Source: Chaenocephalus aceratus
Lineage: Eukaryota; Chordata; Actinopteri; Perciformes; Channichthyidae
DNA: 64,000 bases
Assembly: GCA_023974075.1 (NCBI GenBank)
Contig: CM043792.1
Span: 10,087,456-10,151,455, forward strand
Direction of reading: 5' to 3'
A program made the position numbers and the translations under genes. Positions 1-11,693 of the stretch are shown here, piece after piece. How positions within the stretch are numbered: position 1 is the first letter of the stretch; every line of letters starts with the position of its first letter. The notes below the pieces were generated by a model. It ran no database searches. It worked only from the letters and a program-made list of their open reading frames with translations, and was not told the DNA's origin.

Positions 1-1290
1 TATTCTAAGACCAACAAGTGCCTTTTAAGCGAGATAAATACTTGTCGCACCTTATTATCTTTGGACTTCATTCCTCTTTTACAAGATCATCCTATCTATT
101 TCGCAATCAAGGGTGCATTGCTCTTTATTGGCAGCCATTCAGGGATTAACGTTTGGTTAAGTCTGTCAGTAACCCCTTACATAACTCGAGGAAGTGTGAT
201 GCATGGATGTGGTTGTCAAAGCGACAGACAGATGAGTGAAAGCTCTCCTGACAGGTCTTGCTTAAACGTCTACTTTCTTATTTTGAGATGTATGTCTTAA
301 ATCACTCCACCCACACAACAGAAAGACGTTAAGACTCACATCCATTTAGCTCCCTGCTTTCTTGACACCATGGCTGAACGTTTACCCGTTATCTGGAACG
401 TTACAATGGGAATGATGAACAGATAAGCAGTGAAAGGAAAGCTTATATTGCTCTTATCAAATGCAGATATGGTTAATCAAGTCTGTGGAAACATGGAAAC
501 CGCATTTTGTGTAAATAAGCATGGAGCACATGATAACTATTTGATAAGTAAATTTGACGTGCATCTGTGTAACCCATCATTAAGTATTGAAAGGTATTTT
601 TTATGATGGATTGCTCCTCTTATTTAATATGTATTCTTCCAATGGCCTCCCCCGTGACTTCACTTCGATTATATCCGGCTAAACATTTATGCTTGGTAAG
701 AAACTCTCCAAACAATTTTACGGGTCATTTTATAGTAATAACATCTTCTGTGCAGTGCCATGAAGTAATCAGACTGATTAGCTGGCCTGTCCGAGGTTCT
801 GAAATCAAAGTAGGGACATTTTTTCCTAGAAGCTGATTTACCCAATTTTCTGAATAACAGGACAGGGTGAAACCCGAAAGACTGTCCAACTTTGATATCA
901 ACTAAAGACAAGTTTGCCAGGGTTCACTCAACAAGACATGGAGATAATTCATTGAACCTGACTCTTGGAAAAAAGCCACCATTGGAGTTTTATTCAGATT
1001 AACATTTCCTGGAGAGAAAAACAATCCTATTGGTTGAGTTCGAACTCAGTTGATGTAGCCTAAGGTCCAACACATTATAAAACTAAAAAAGCTGGAAGCC
1101 AATGTCTCTAAGATCTAGAGTGCAATTGCTGATCACTGAAAAAGATTATTTCAAGGTATGAAAGTAACTCAAGGTAGCTTGTATGATATATTACGAAAAG
1201 TTATTTTGTTTTTCCTTTTTCCTAGAAATGTCCAGCTACAAGTTCTAGGAGAATGTCTTGTGCAGTGTCGTTTTTACACTTCACTTCTCC
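1..1290. other. No recognisable feature
   Basis: AT-rich non-coding sequence. Open frames here are short and show no known domain, splice context or repeat structure that I recognise. Confidence 0.5.
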
Positions 1291-1291
1291 T

Positions 1292-1906
1292 GGCTCACAA
1301 ATATAAATGCAACACTTTTGTTTTTGCTCCCATTTTTCATGAGATGAACTCAAAGATCTAAAACATTTTCTATATACACAAAATAACCATTTCTCTCAAA
1401 TATTGTTCACAAATCGGAAAAAATCTGTGATAGTGAGCACTTCTCCTTTGCCGAGATAATCCATCCCACCTCACAGGTGTGGCATATCAAGACGGCTTAT
1501 GGTAGAGAAATGAACATTCAATTCACGGGCAACAGCTCTGGTGGACATTCCTGCTGTCAGCATGCCAATTGCACGCTCCCTCAAAACTTGCGACATCTGT
1601 GGCATTGAGCTGTGTGATAAAACTGAACGTTTTAGAGTGGCCTTTTATTGTGGCCAGCCTAATGCACACCTGTGCAATAATCATGCTGTCTAATCAGCAT
1701 CTTGATATGCCACACCTGTGAGGTGGGATGGATTATCTCGGCAAAGGAGAAGTGCTCACTGTCACAGATTTTTTCAGATTTGTGAACAATATTTGAGAGA
1801 AATGTTATTTTGTGTATATAGAAAATGTTTTAGATCTTTGAGTTCATCTCATGAAAAATGGGAGCAAAAACAAAAGTGTTGCATTTATATTTTTGTTCAG
1901 TGTACG
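1292..1906 (-). mobile_element. Internally deleted Tc1-like transposon with ~200-bp TIRs
   Basis: The left part (about 1296-1490) and right part (about 1695-1905) are long near-identical inverted repeats. Both include the sequence around GATAATCCATCCCACCTC and the run that reads AACACTTTTGTTTTTGCTCC. Between them only about 200 bp of a Tc1-type transposase gene remain. This layout is typical of a non-autonomous Tc1 deletion derivative in fish. The outer 10 bases of the two ends no longer match. Confidence 0.8.
1471..1605 (-). pseudogene. Tc1 transposase N-terminal HTH remnant, 44 codons
   Basis: A frame from the ATG at 1605 to a stop at 1471 encodes the first helix-turn-helix of a Tc1-type transposase; RERAIGMLTAGMSTRAVARE is the recognisable core, followed by the LNVHFSTISRL helix. 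The catalytic DDE domain is missing: the frame runs straight into the inverted repeat and stops. The piece could at most be a DNA-binding fragment. Expression is not indicated by the sequence. Confidence 0.75.
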
Positions 1907-4560
1907 TGGGTTTCATTGAAATTAAGGTTGTAGGCCTATATGAAATATAGTGCATTACAATTACATTTACAAACAGTAAATGAGAACAGCGTCCTAACCT
2001 ACCTATGTTAGCTAGTTAGCTTAGCATGGCATCACAATTCAAAACATCCTGAGCTAAAGTAGGTAAATGAAAAAGTTATCAGTTTGTAATTTGTAAACAA
2101 TTCATGTCAACACTCATCTTGTCATTATGACAGGGAAAAACAGATTTCTCAGAAAGCTTCAGTATCCCACTCAGTGCTAAAAACCACAGTAGTGCCAATA
2201 ACCAAACAAACATGGACGCCTCATGTGAGCCCGGTTTTTGTTCTAGGTTATAATGTGGTGCAGAGATGATGTATGTTTTTGGGACGACCCAGGAGCTGCA
2301 TCATAAAAGCTCCCTTGATAACAAGCCGATACAATTTACCATTGGAAATGCATAACTATTGAAGCGCAACTGCAATCACCATGAGTAAAAAACGTTAGGC
2401 TATAAATAAAATATATCACAGTCGCATGACTTCACGTCAACACCTGTAAGCTGAAGGTGGATAATATTTGGTGGGATGATGTATAGTAGTCTCATTTAGC
2501 CACTTAATAGCAACTGTCTTTATATTCAAACATATATTTTCACCATATGGGTATTTACTGACATATTCTATGTTCTATTGTATTTGTCCAATATGTAAAC
2601 CTCCAAAACTCGACAATCAGACAGTTCTCATGATTCTTCTGACAACTACAGTTGCAAACACTGGTAGTTTTTTTAATGTTTTCCATCATAGTATGTGTTT
2701 ATAATAAAATTAGCTTAAGTACAATTCTGCTGTAAAAACTCGTTGTTTGCCCATACACGTTTAAGAGAATGTTTTTAGCCTAATGAGCACTTTTCTCAAA
2801 CTAAAGACCTGCAGCCAAATCTGGCCCCTTTCAAATGTTATCCTATTATCCATTTAGGTTTTCAATAAATGTCTATCCCGCCTAGTTCTAGCTGAATAAT
2901 ATTTGATTAATTGGCATCAAAAAAGGACGTCTGGTAGCCAACAATAATCTCTATGTGGCTGAATGGCATACACAATTGGATGATTTTTAAGTTGACTTTT
3001 TAAAGCCTGTTTGTGTACCAAATTATATATTTTTATTAATTAAAAGCACATTAATATTATATATCTTTAACTTGATGTGATTCTCATACCATTGAGACTC
3101 TTGAAATGTAATCATGAAAGAGAGCGAGTATAAGCAAAGGGAGAGGCAAGAACCCAAATGTTGGAGCTGATTATTTAACACTCTGTGATTACAGCTTTCA
3201 GTTTGTGCTGCCAACGATCACAAATAGATTCTGTCGCTCTGAGAACTGTCAGTGAGCATGGGCACAAACCTAGAGCTCAATGTAATCCTGCTGCCCGCTT
3301 CTGAGAAATGTGCAGAAACTGGAATCTCATTTGCAAAATAGGTTGATGGTAGTCTTTGTTATTTTTGCAAAGAGAAGCCAAAAAGACGATCAATACATTA
3401 AGTAAATAGAAGGGCTCTCGGAGAGCCAAGACTTCCGCTAACATCTTGCAATCCTGCTGTAATCCCACTGACAAACAAACAAACAAACAAACAGAAACTA
3501 AAAGATAACCTCCCTGGTAGTGGTAACTAAGACAAATAACTTCTAATCATTTTAAATGGCTTTATTTTAATTTGTGTCATTTATATTTATACAGACCACT
3601 AAGCAGCTGCCACATACTGATTTTTTCCCATGTATTTTACTGTTCCAGTGGAGACTTTCAAACAGTATTAAATAACTACCGTAGTTGACCTCTATTGCAA
3701 ACCTGCCTCTTGGTATCTAAACAGCCAGAAGTAATCTTCTAAAGCGATATTTATTGAAAGATCATGACAAAAACTTAAAAGAATGACTTCCATTTGCAGG
3801 ACCTTTTATAGAGTTTTGAAAAACGCAAGTCTGGGCCTCATTCACCAACCATTTTTAATAAGTGATTTCTTCTTCCACTTTCAGATTCACTGAAAATGTG
3901 TTATTTGAGATTTGTTCCTTGGTACATTAAAAGAAAAAAAACATTTGAACACTAAAAAACACACTGACGAACATTTCAGTTCTGAAAGGTTTGTGCAAAA
4001 TGTTTTAATCTCTGGATTAAAATAATTATACTTTTTATTATCAGTTGCTTTCAAAAGCCTTATGCACTTTTGCAGAAATACTTTTATTTCAGATCTAGAC
4101 ATTGGATTTTTTGTGTGGTGTACTTTGCTCCATTGTCTTTAGACAGTTTTAATATCTGTGTGTGCATGGCTCGCAGTTTTGCGCCCTTAGTGAGGATTGG
4201 TGGGATGTTATAAAAATCAGGATTATAGTGGTAAGATTTGATCCTAAAAGTTATGATCTGATTTATAAATATTTTTGTGCAGCTTTTGATTTTCTCTAGA
4301 TATGGACAATCCGCTATAATAAAAATGAATGATTCTGATTGTGAATGTTTGTATTTGTACAATCAAAGCAGTATCTCCTGTCTGTGGCTCTGAGGTGTTA
4401 AGTGAGTACAGTCAGTCAGGCTGCAGGCTTGCCTCAATGCAGTCTATAATCCTCAGGCAGAGAAACCAGCGTGCCTTCAGCCACATGCTCAGTTTGTTAG
4501 CTTCAAGATTAATTAACTGGGGTACGGCAAAACACTGCAACTACAAGGCTTCTGACCCGC
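1907..4560. other. Non-coding stretch, nothing recognised
   Basis: AT-rich sequence without convincing exons. A (CAAA)n run sits at about 3474-3492. Small open frames (for example 4084-4362 on the - strand) have low-complexity, AT-driven composition and no domain. Confidence 0.5.
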
Positions 4561-4581
4561 AGTGCTTAGGCTGCAGTCTAA

Positions 4582-5600
4582 GGCACAATCCCAAACCACA
4601 CCCTACACATACACACTACCCCTCTGTGACGGAGTGGACTCCGTGGAGTGACACTCGCAGCTCAACGAGGCTCCGCCACATGAAGTGCTGTTCCAAACCA
4701 ACGAGTGTGGGTGTGGAGGGGGAGTGGGTTATCAAGCCCTCAAACAGCGAGTCTGCATCGGTGCTGACTTGAGACCGGTCTCTACCTGACCGGAGTCACG
4801 CTGTGTGTGTCCGTCAGGAAACACGCTGTTTACAAGTAGTTCCAGCAAACATAAATTGCGATGTTAACAACCTCATGATAACCTCATATTTTTTAATACC
4901 CGTGTTTTCGTCTAGAAAAAGGTAAATGTGTGCATTTTATTATAAAGTTGTGTATAGTGTAGCGATCCTGCATAGGATGTTCAGGTGTCACTCAGGCATC
5001 CCCCGTCTCTCTGCCAATCATAGAGCTGCACAGTGATGCTGGTTGAGGTGCGGGCCTGTGGTTGGGGGAGCGGACGGGGGAGGGCGGGGAGTTGTGACGT
5101 AGACACTGCTATATTTATATGTGTCGGGGTAGGAGTTAAGTCAGTGTGGGAAGTGTGAGGTAGAACCCCCACAATGTACCGGTACCTGTGATCATCTGTA
5201 AGAATATCTGTTATTAAAGCCTAATAACGAGAAGCCTGTTTCCGACTCCACCTTGCGAACGTTACAATATTTACAGACCGTTGCAAAAACTAAGAAGCTT
5301 ATAAACATCAGGTTTAAAACTAAAAGCGCTTTGAAACTCAATGAAAGATGTTTGGAGTTTCATTTGAGTTATTAAATTTAATTTTTTGTCTAAGAGATGC
5401 TGATTTGAAACCGTTGTTACATACAGTTACGGCATTTCCTGTTTCTGCCGGAGAGAGGGGAGGCCGTCCCAAAGCTTGCCGCTGTATTTACTCCCTCCAT
5501 CTGACAGGAGGGAGCCTTGTTGAGCTGCGAGTGTCACTCCACGGGGTGTTGAGGGATATTGTGTAGGGGTAGGGTGTAGGGCGTGGTTTGGGATTGGGCC
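4582..5600. mobile_element. TIR element (family A/B), carrying a solo LTR
   Basis: The ends are inverted copies of each other: GGCACAATCCCAAACCAC at the left and GTGGTTTGGGATTGGGCC at the right, with similarity running about 100 bp inward (GGAGTGACACTCGCAGCTCA occurs at both ends). Internal sequence (4690-4957 and 5267-5340) is shared with the copies at 6144-6697 and 9368-9652. No transposase is present, so this is a non-autonomous element. The superfamily is not determined. Confidence 0.7.
4958..5266 (+). mobile_element. Solo LTR of a retrotransposon, 309 bp
   Basis: The segment begins TGTAGCG and ends CGTTACA, so it has the TG...CA termini of an LTR. It interrupts family A sequence that is continuous in the sister copy at 6480-6500. 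Inside are a TATA-like CTATATTTATATG near 5110 and a late ATTAAA (about 5213), as expected for LTR promoter and poly(A) signals. The flanks suggest a 4-5 bp target duplication (ATAG / ATAT, eroded). No second LTR, gag or pol is nearby, so the interior was lost by recombination. The LTR class is not resolved. Confidence 0.6.
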
Positions 5601-5711
5601 TTTAAATACAGCGGCAAGCTTTGGGACAAACTCCCCTCTCTCCGCCAGAAACAGGAAATGCCATAACTGTATGTAACAATGGTTTGAAATCAGCATCTCT
5701 TAGACAAAAAA
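5382..5711. repeat. Inverted repeat: two 109-bp arms around a 112-bp spacer
   Basis: Positions 5382-5490 and 5603-5711 are reverse complements with point differences but no net indel. Landmarks are CTAAGAGATGCTGATTTGAA in the left arm and its complement in the right arm. The spacer is the right terminal repeat of the family A element. The pair could form a stem when single-stranded. Confidence 0.8.
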
Positions 5712-5825
5712 TCAAAACTGTATAGAAAACTGTAGTTTCCCCACAGCAGCAGACGCACATTAATGACGTCCGCTGGCGCATCATATGTTGGATAGTGAAA
5801 GTGCAGTCAGATTCTCAAAGCAACA

Positions 5826-6747
5826 CAGGGTGTTTCTCAATGTCGAGTACGCTTGCTTGGTAGCACATGTCTTCCGAGCGTCTTGCTTCAGAAGCGAGGC
5901 AAGAATACTTCCTAGCCTCGGAAAACGAAGAATGGAACAGGCGAGCAAGTGTGCAGGTATGCGTCATATGATAGGCCCTGCCTTACATTTTCCGCCACAG
6001 ATTTGGGAAAATTGGTCCGTGCGCAAAGCATTGTGGGGATTTTAAGACCGTGGAGTCTACATATGTGCAGCCTCAAAATGTCTTCAAACGAAGTACGCTG
6101 GGCTCGGTAGAATTCCAATATGCTGGACATTGGAACAGTACTTCCCATTCCCAAACCGCCCCCTACACCCTACCCCTCCGTTTGCGCGTTCACGCGGAGG
6201 GTCCGCCATGTTGAGGGTTGTTCCAAACCAACAAGTGTGGAGCGGTGTGGAGGGGGAGTGGGCTATCAAGCCCTCAAACAGCGAGTCTGCATCGGTGCTG
6301 ACTGGAGACCGGTCTCCACGCTGTGTGTGTCCGTCAGGAAACACGCTGTTTACAAGTAGTTCCAGCAAACATCCACTGATAAACTGCGATGTTAACAACC
6401 TCATGATAGCCTCATATGTTTTAACTTAGGATCAAACCTGTGTTTAGTCTAGAAAAAGGTAAATGTGTGCATTTTATTATAAAGTTGTGTATATTTACAG
6501 ACCGTTGCAAAAACTAAGAAGCTTATAAACATCAGGTTTAAAACTAAAAGAGCTTTACAAAAAAGACAATGAAAGATGTCTGTATTTACTCCCTCCATCT
6601 GACAGGAGGGAGCCTCGTTGAGCTGCGAGTGTGGCTCCAGACGGAGTTCACTCCGTCACGGAGGGGTAGGATCGAGGGAGTGGTTTGGGATTGGGCCGTA
6701 GTATGCTTTGGCTTTGGAGCAGCTTTACTCGAGAATGAGAAACACCC
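5826..6747 (+). mobile_element. Element D: CAGGGTGTTTCTCAATG MITE
   Basis: The ends are CAGGGTGTTTCTC and GAGAAACACCC. The body (TCGAGTACGCTTGCTTGGTA, AAGCATTGTGGGGATTTTAA) is shared with the copies at 22511-25157 on the other strand. It is split by the family B element at 6144-6697. Confidence 0.7.
6144..6697 (+). mobile_element. Family B element nested in D
   Basis: The ends are CCCATTCCCAAACC and GGTTTGGGATTGGGCC in inverted orientation. The interior matches 4690-5340 with the LTR removed, and matches 9368-9652 in reverse. No coding capacity. Confidence 0.7.
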
Positions 6748-6860
6748 GTAGTCTCTTCCCCTAAATCCTTTTGAATTCTCCTATCCACTATCCGTTAACC
6801 CCGTGACGTTTCACACAGACGATATGAATAGACGATAGGGGATGATTTTTGGACTATTCG

Positions 6861-7838
6861 ACTGCAGCCTTCGATTTTCAATTTGGGGTAGACATGAATT
6901 AAAACGGAGATGTTTAAATTGTGTAAAAAGTAAAACTTATCCGATCTTAATTTAACTTACAGTTGATATATAATTGTGGAAAGGTTTTTATATTTTGACG
7001 TTCAGTCAGCTTGAATATATTTTGTTGTAATCGTAAAAAAAGGCTATTTTAAAATGCTCTCATGCAGTATACAGTATATGGCACTGTCTTTTAAAGGACA
7101 TTTAAATAAATGTACAAGCAGAGTGTTTATTGTCTAGACTTGCATAAACTTCATGGGAGAACAGATATCTCCACATGCATTTCCTTAGATCCAACACTTG
7201 AGGTCAACTATGGGTCATGCATCTGAAGATGAATCAGTAAACCAATTATAAAGCTGTTTAACCCTGTGTGACGTACACAAAGCCTCTTCTATTCTAAGAA
7301 CTAGCGTTGAACTTGTCCTGTTCTTTTTAACACCATTTTTTTTAAGCTAACCTCATTTTTATCGTTATAATTATTTAAATGTTCATACTTTTTCTCCACC
7401 ATTTGCTCTTGATTTAGTTTAATTATTTTCCTTTATTTTTAAACTGCTTTATTTTTTCGGAGTTTTTTTTGTTGTTTTTCTTCGTAGGAATACAAAACTG
7501 CCTATACTTCATTGAGGAACATATTGAACTTTTGCCATCATTGTGTCAATTTTAACTTTGGCATGAATCACAAACAGTTCCAGTTTTGATATGTTCTTGG
7601 CATGTTTTCCATATTTATTTTCATGATTTTCTTTCAACTATATTTGACGCATCATCACATTTGTCTATGTACTGCAGTTCACTTCCAAATTCACAAACAG
7701 TGGATGTAGTGGAGGCTCCTTCAGTTACCTTTTTAAAAACTGTGAGGAAAAAAGGATTTATATCCTGAAATAGAAAATGTCTAAGCATTTCAAATAATAA
7801 CCAATATAAGGTTGAAATAAAGGAACTTTACTTGAAAC
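6861..7838. other. Non-coding stretch, nothing recognised
   Basis: AT-rich single-copy-looking sequence with T-rich runs around 7320-7480. No exon, repeat end or RNA gene recognised. Confidence 0.5.
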
Positions 7839-7839
7839 A

Positions 7840-8542
7840 ATGATCAATGACTGGCTTGGATTCATCCTAAACAGGTTAGATTGGGCAAGTAAACAGAAAA
7901 TAGTAGCAGGGAAAAAAGCTGGACCAGTCTTTGAGGACAGCATGCCATCTGTGGTCAGGCAGGTGGCTGATGGTTATGTGCTGAGGCTTGATGGGGCACA
8001 GGTGTGCAGGGATGAGCAGGTGGAGGAAGTTCTGGGATGATTACAGAAGGCCTTGAGATCAAAAGCAACATCAAATCCCAAGTTAAAAAGAAATGGCAGG
8101 ACGAAGTCAACAGAAGTAAAAAGAGGAGGACATCATTTCAAGAATGAGATTTGGTCACAAAGGGCTAAATAACACATTATTCATTATGAAAAAACATGCA
8201 GCAGGCAAATGTGAATATTGTTGTCATTATGAAACAGTGGAGCACTCTTTTTTTTGCAATGTCCCAAATACCATCAAGAATGTATAATACTAAAGGAAGC
8301 ACTGAAATCAAACAGAATTAAATATAGTAGAGATTTTGAGAAGGAGTTCAGGGGATTTAGCATACATGGCAGTATTTAGGTTTTTAAATAGGACGGGAAT
8401 TATATTAAGAATTTAGTTTAACACTGTGCTGATCCACACTCCATTCCAGAAGGTGGCGGTAAATGTACCTGAAAATTGTTTGCCAACCGCCATAAAACAA
8501 TAGAAGAAGAAGAAGAAGAAGAAGAAGAAGAAGAAGAAGAAG
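7840..8542 (+). mobile_element. 5'-truncated LINE 3' end with (GAA)n tail
   Basis: Reading + with a few frame breaks, about 8140-8330 encodes the C-terminal end of a LINE ORF2: a stretch like RFGHKGLNNTLF, then a Cys/His cluster (CEYCCHYETVEHSFFQC). The 3' UTR has the fish-LINE style GGTGGCGGTAAATGTACC ... GCCAACCGCCATAAAACAAT and ends in (AGA)n from about 8502. The 5' truncation and microsatellite tail fit target-primed reverse transcription. I would place it in the L2/CR1-like group, tentatively. Confidence 0.75.
8502..8542 (+). repeat. (GAA)n microsatellite, LINE tail
   Basis: About 13 uninterrupted AGA/GAA triplets directly after the LINE 3' end. Confidence 0.9.
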
Positions 8543-8830
8543 ACTGGGGTTGCGTTCGGATAGTTTAAAAATCAGCTCCTAAATTCTAACCCTATCTCCT
8601 ATTCCTTGACCTCTGAGTGAAACGTCCACGGGGTTAAGGGATAGTGTATAGGAGAATTCAAAAGGATGTAGGAGAAGAGACTGCGGTGCTTTAGAGAATC
8701 CGACTGCACTTTCACTATCCGACGTGTTTATGATGCGCGCGCCAGCGGATGTCATTGTGTGCGTCTGCTGCTGTGGGGAAACTATGGAAACCACAGTTTT
8801 CTATACAGCGGACTACAACATGGATGTATA
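8543..8830 (-). mobile_element. Element E copy, uninterrupted
   Basis: Reverse-complement match to the outer halves of 5712-6860, including GTGCAGTCGGATTCTC (reverse strand) and the TATCC/GGATA-rich end. It gives the empty-site structure for the nested copy. Confidence 0.65.
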
Positions 8831-9367
8831 ATAAGAACGAGGGACTACTGTAAACTCATCTAGAGACTCTGCACCGTGCTCTGATGCTGTTGCTTTATGC
8901 TTTATGAACGTGGACAACAGAGAAACATATTCTTCATGACCAAAGTTGGAATTGAAATAAAAAAGGAAAGTGAAATTTATGCTCCGGTCCACATTAATAC
9001 AAATGATCCCAATACGTATGATTGTATGAACTATGAAAATATCTTAAAATCAATACAAATGTATTTATTATAAACGTTAGTCTTTAACACCTATCACTGT
9101 GTACATCACCATTCAAACATCTTTTAAAAGTTGAACAAACCCCACACAGCTCAGTGAAATGACTTTATTTGATCATTTCAGTAAAAACTCACATTCATAT
9201 TTCTCTTTTTGATTATAATACTGATGAACGTTCAAAACAAAGCACTTTGGCAACTAACCACATACGTTTTAATAAGCTTAATAAGCGCCATAACTTTCAT
9301 GATATCATTTCTCCGTCATAATCGATTGTTTCCGTGATCGGCCGACTGTTGCGTGACGTCAAATGCT

Positions 9368-9652
9368 GCGGTTATCATGAGGTTGTTAACATCGCAATTT
9401 ATCAGTGGATGTTTGCTGGAACTACTTGTTAACAGCTTGTTTCCTGACGGACACACACAGCGTGACTCCGGTCAGGTAGAGACCGGTCTCAAGTCAGCAC
9501 CGCTGCAGACTCGCTGTTTGAGGGCTTGATAGCCCACTCCCCCTCCAAACCGCTCCACACTCGTTGCTTTGGAACAGCCCTCAATATGGCGGACCCTCCG
9601 CGTGAACGCGCAAACGGAGGGGTAGGGTGTAGGGGGTGGTTTGGGAATGGGC
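9368..9652 (-). mobile_element. Partial family B element
   Basis: Reverse complement of 6144-6430: GATGTTAACAACCTCATGAT, the GAGACCGGTCTC palindrome and the GGTTTGGGAATGGGCC end are all present. Only one terminal repeat is seen, so the copy is truncated. Confidence 0.7.
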
Positions 9653-10982
9653 CTACAGAAGGCCTGCTGATGCAATGTTCAAGTTTAAAATAAAGTTAGT
9701 ATCAGAAAGATTATTACCTTTACAACTTCCAAATGTTTATTGGGGGAAAATTATATTTTTCATTTTGATAGAGTGGCGCAGAAATGAGTCCTAAAACCCG
9801 AAATTGAGTTTGTATTTCAGCACTTCCGTGTTTCCTCGTCTTGAATTCAATGTTTTTTTGAGTGTGTTTTTGTTTTAGACGCTTGAGATGAATGGAAGCT
9901 GAAGAGATTTTCATAAATGTTTCTTTCGATATAAAGATGTCCACAACTGGAGAAAGTCTAAAGCTTCTATGTGTTTTAAAACGTCAGTTGCTAACAAGTG
10001 ACTAAATAAACTACTCAACGTCATCACGCTGAACAATCATTTTTAACTTAGCGGTCAGAAGAATCCCATAGACGTTTTTCCGAGGGAGCCCTTGCTATGC
10101 TAACTTCTGGGTCAGCCTACAAAAACATGTTATCCCTGCACCACTCTATTACTTCTGACAAGGAGGTTAGGTTTTTTGTTTGTATGTCTGTTGGTCAGAA
10201 TGTTTATGGAAGAACTACCTGCCAGATTTTAATGAAATGTGGTGGAAGGGTATGGCATGGCAATTTAAAGAAGCCTGAGATATGGTTGGTGGTTTAGCAG
10301 AAGATATTTCAAACATATTTTGGTTTTACGCCATCAAATACGTAAGTAAATACCTTAGTAAATACGTGTTACGATTTTAAGTGTCTTAAAAAGGCAGTTG
10401 CAAACAAGTAGGTTATAGGTGATATGTGATACCAACCCTAACACTAAACGCAATGAAAGAGCATATTGGATTGTGCCAGGTAGTCAGAGCAAAAAATAGT
10501 GAGTTTGGTGAATCTAGGCAGTAAATTACAAAAGTTAACGTAGTAACAAAGCCACAGCCCCTTAACCAAACTGTAAACAGTCTGTGAAGGCAGTGCTGCA
10601 GTACGGTAGTGTAGCCTACTCTACTGTACCAGACAGAGTGATGGCACATTGCAAGAATAACTCCAATTCCAAACACAGTGCATCAGTTTTTATATTGACT
10701 GTTGAACGGAAAGGGGCCATTTGTTCTGCAGGTAAACAGTGAAGTAGTATGAGATTGCACTGAAATTAAAGCTTAAACTTGCCCTTTATACTGGTTTTAA
10801 CGTAACTGAATAGGGCGAGGTGACGTCCAGAAGGATACAGTTGTAATTTGCCATGTTCTAACAAGCCCCACAAAACTGGCAAGACTTGTTCCCGGTGACT
10901 TGGGATTGGGCCAAAATAGGATTATTTATATATATATATATATATACATATATTATGGTCACATGTCTAGTTGGAATTCTGA
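9653..10982. other. Non-coding stretch with one probable old interspersed repeat and a (TA)n
   Basis: Around 10099-10285 the sequence has the style of a fish interspersed repeat (GTCTGTTGGTCAGAATGTTT and ATGAAATGTGGTGGAAGGGT), but this is from memory of style only. A (TA)n run lies at about 10927-10950. Nothing else is recognised. Confidence 0.4.
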
Positions 10983-11693
10983 TAGGGGAGATTGGGGTAA
11001 AATGAGCCAGTGGGTAAGTGGACCCACCCCATTTATCTAGGGAACTGTGTTGTTCTATTTGGCTGTGATGAAGGGAAGCACATGGTAAAGTGGTAAATGT
11101 TTTGCTTGTCAAAGTAAATGTTCAACGCAACGCAAATGTTTTGAGGGTTAAGCGTATGATACAATGGAGCCACTGATGGCAAGGGTGGAAAATCCATCAG
11201 AGCAGTGGCAAAAGACAGAAATATGGACAGGTCAACCCTGTGTAGATACATAAAAGGAAAATGGAAAAGGAAGTGAAAAAAGTAGGGTACAGTTGAACAG
11301 CAGAGGCAAAGAGGGTCTTCACGCAGGAGAGAGAAGGAACTTGCAGATCAAAAAACTGTCTGACCAGTTCCATGGCCTTACTCGGAAGAAATGCTGTGAA
11401 CTGGCTTTTGAATTAGCAGACAGAAACAACATTCCTGTAGCAACCAACTCAGGTTTGAACTTGAAAAAGTCAATTATTGAATAAATAACTAGATGGCTCA
11501 ATTTACCCCTTTTTATATGGGGCAAGTTAAGCGACAAGACCACTTTAATTTAAGAAGTCATATTTTCATGGCCCTTTGTGATAGATGCATCATTTCGATA
11601 AAGGTTGTTGTTGTCATTTGACTTCTACCTATGTTCCTTGCCAAGAGGACAACATAAGTAGAAAGTGTCTCTATCTTGCCCCACTCTCCCCTA
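10983..11693 (+). mobile_element. Degraded pogo/Tigger-like element
   Basis: The ends are TAGGGGAGATTGGGGTAAAA and, inverted, TAGGGGAGAGTGGGGCAAGA, each beginning with the TA expected of the Tc1/mariner-pogo group. The interior holds a short frame resembling a CENP-B-type HTH region. About 710 bp in total, so mostly deleted. Confidence 0.55.
11293..11484 (+). pseudogene. Possible CENP-B/pogo-type transposase fragment
   Basis: A 63-codon frame contains LTRKKCCELAFELADRNNIP, which resembles the region of pogo/CENP-B-like transposases where (L/M)(A/F)-x-LAEKNN patterns occur. No ATG start is visible and the frame stops before any catalytic DDE motif. It lies inside the pogo-like element. Confidence 0.4.

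Larger units (their letters stand above)
5712..6860. mobile_element. Element E, interrupted by two nested insertions
   Basis: The outer halves (about 5712-5825 and 6748-6860) match, in inverse orientation, an uninterrupted copy at 8543-8830; shared landmarks are CCTTTTGAATTCTCCTATCC and GCAGCAGACGCACAT. The interruption holds element D and, inside it, element B. Confidence 0.65.

Noticed and set aside
4329..4772. 147-codon frame, + strand
   Set aside because: Second half lies in the terminal repeat of the family A element; no domain and no splice or promoter context.
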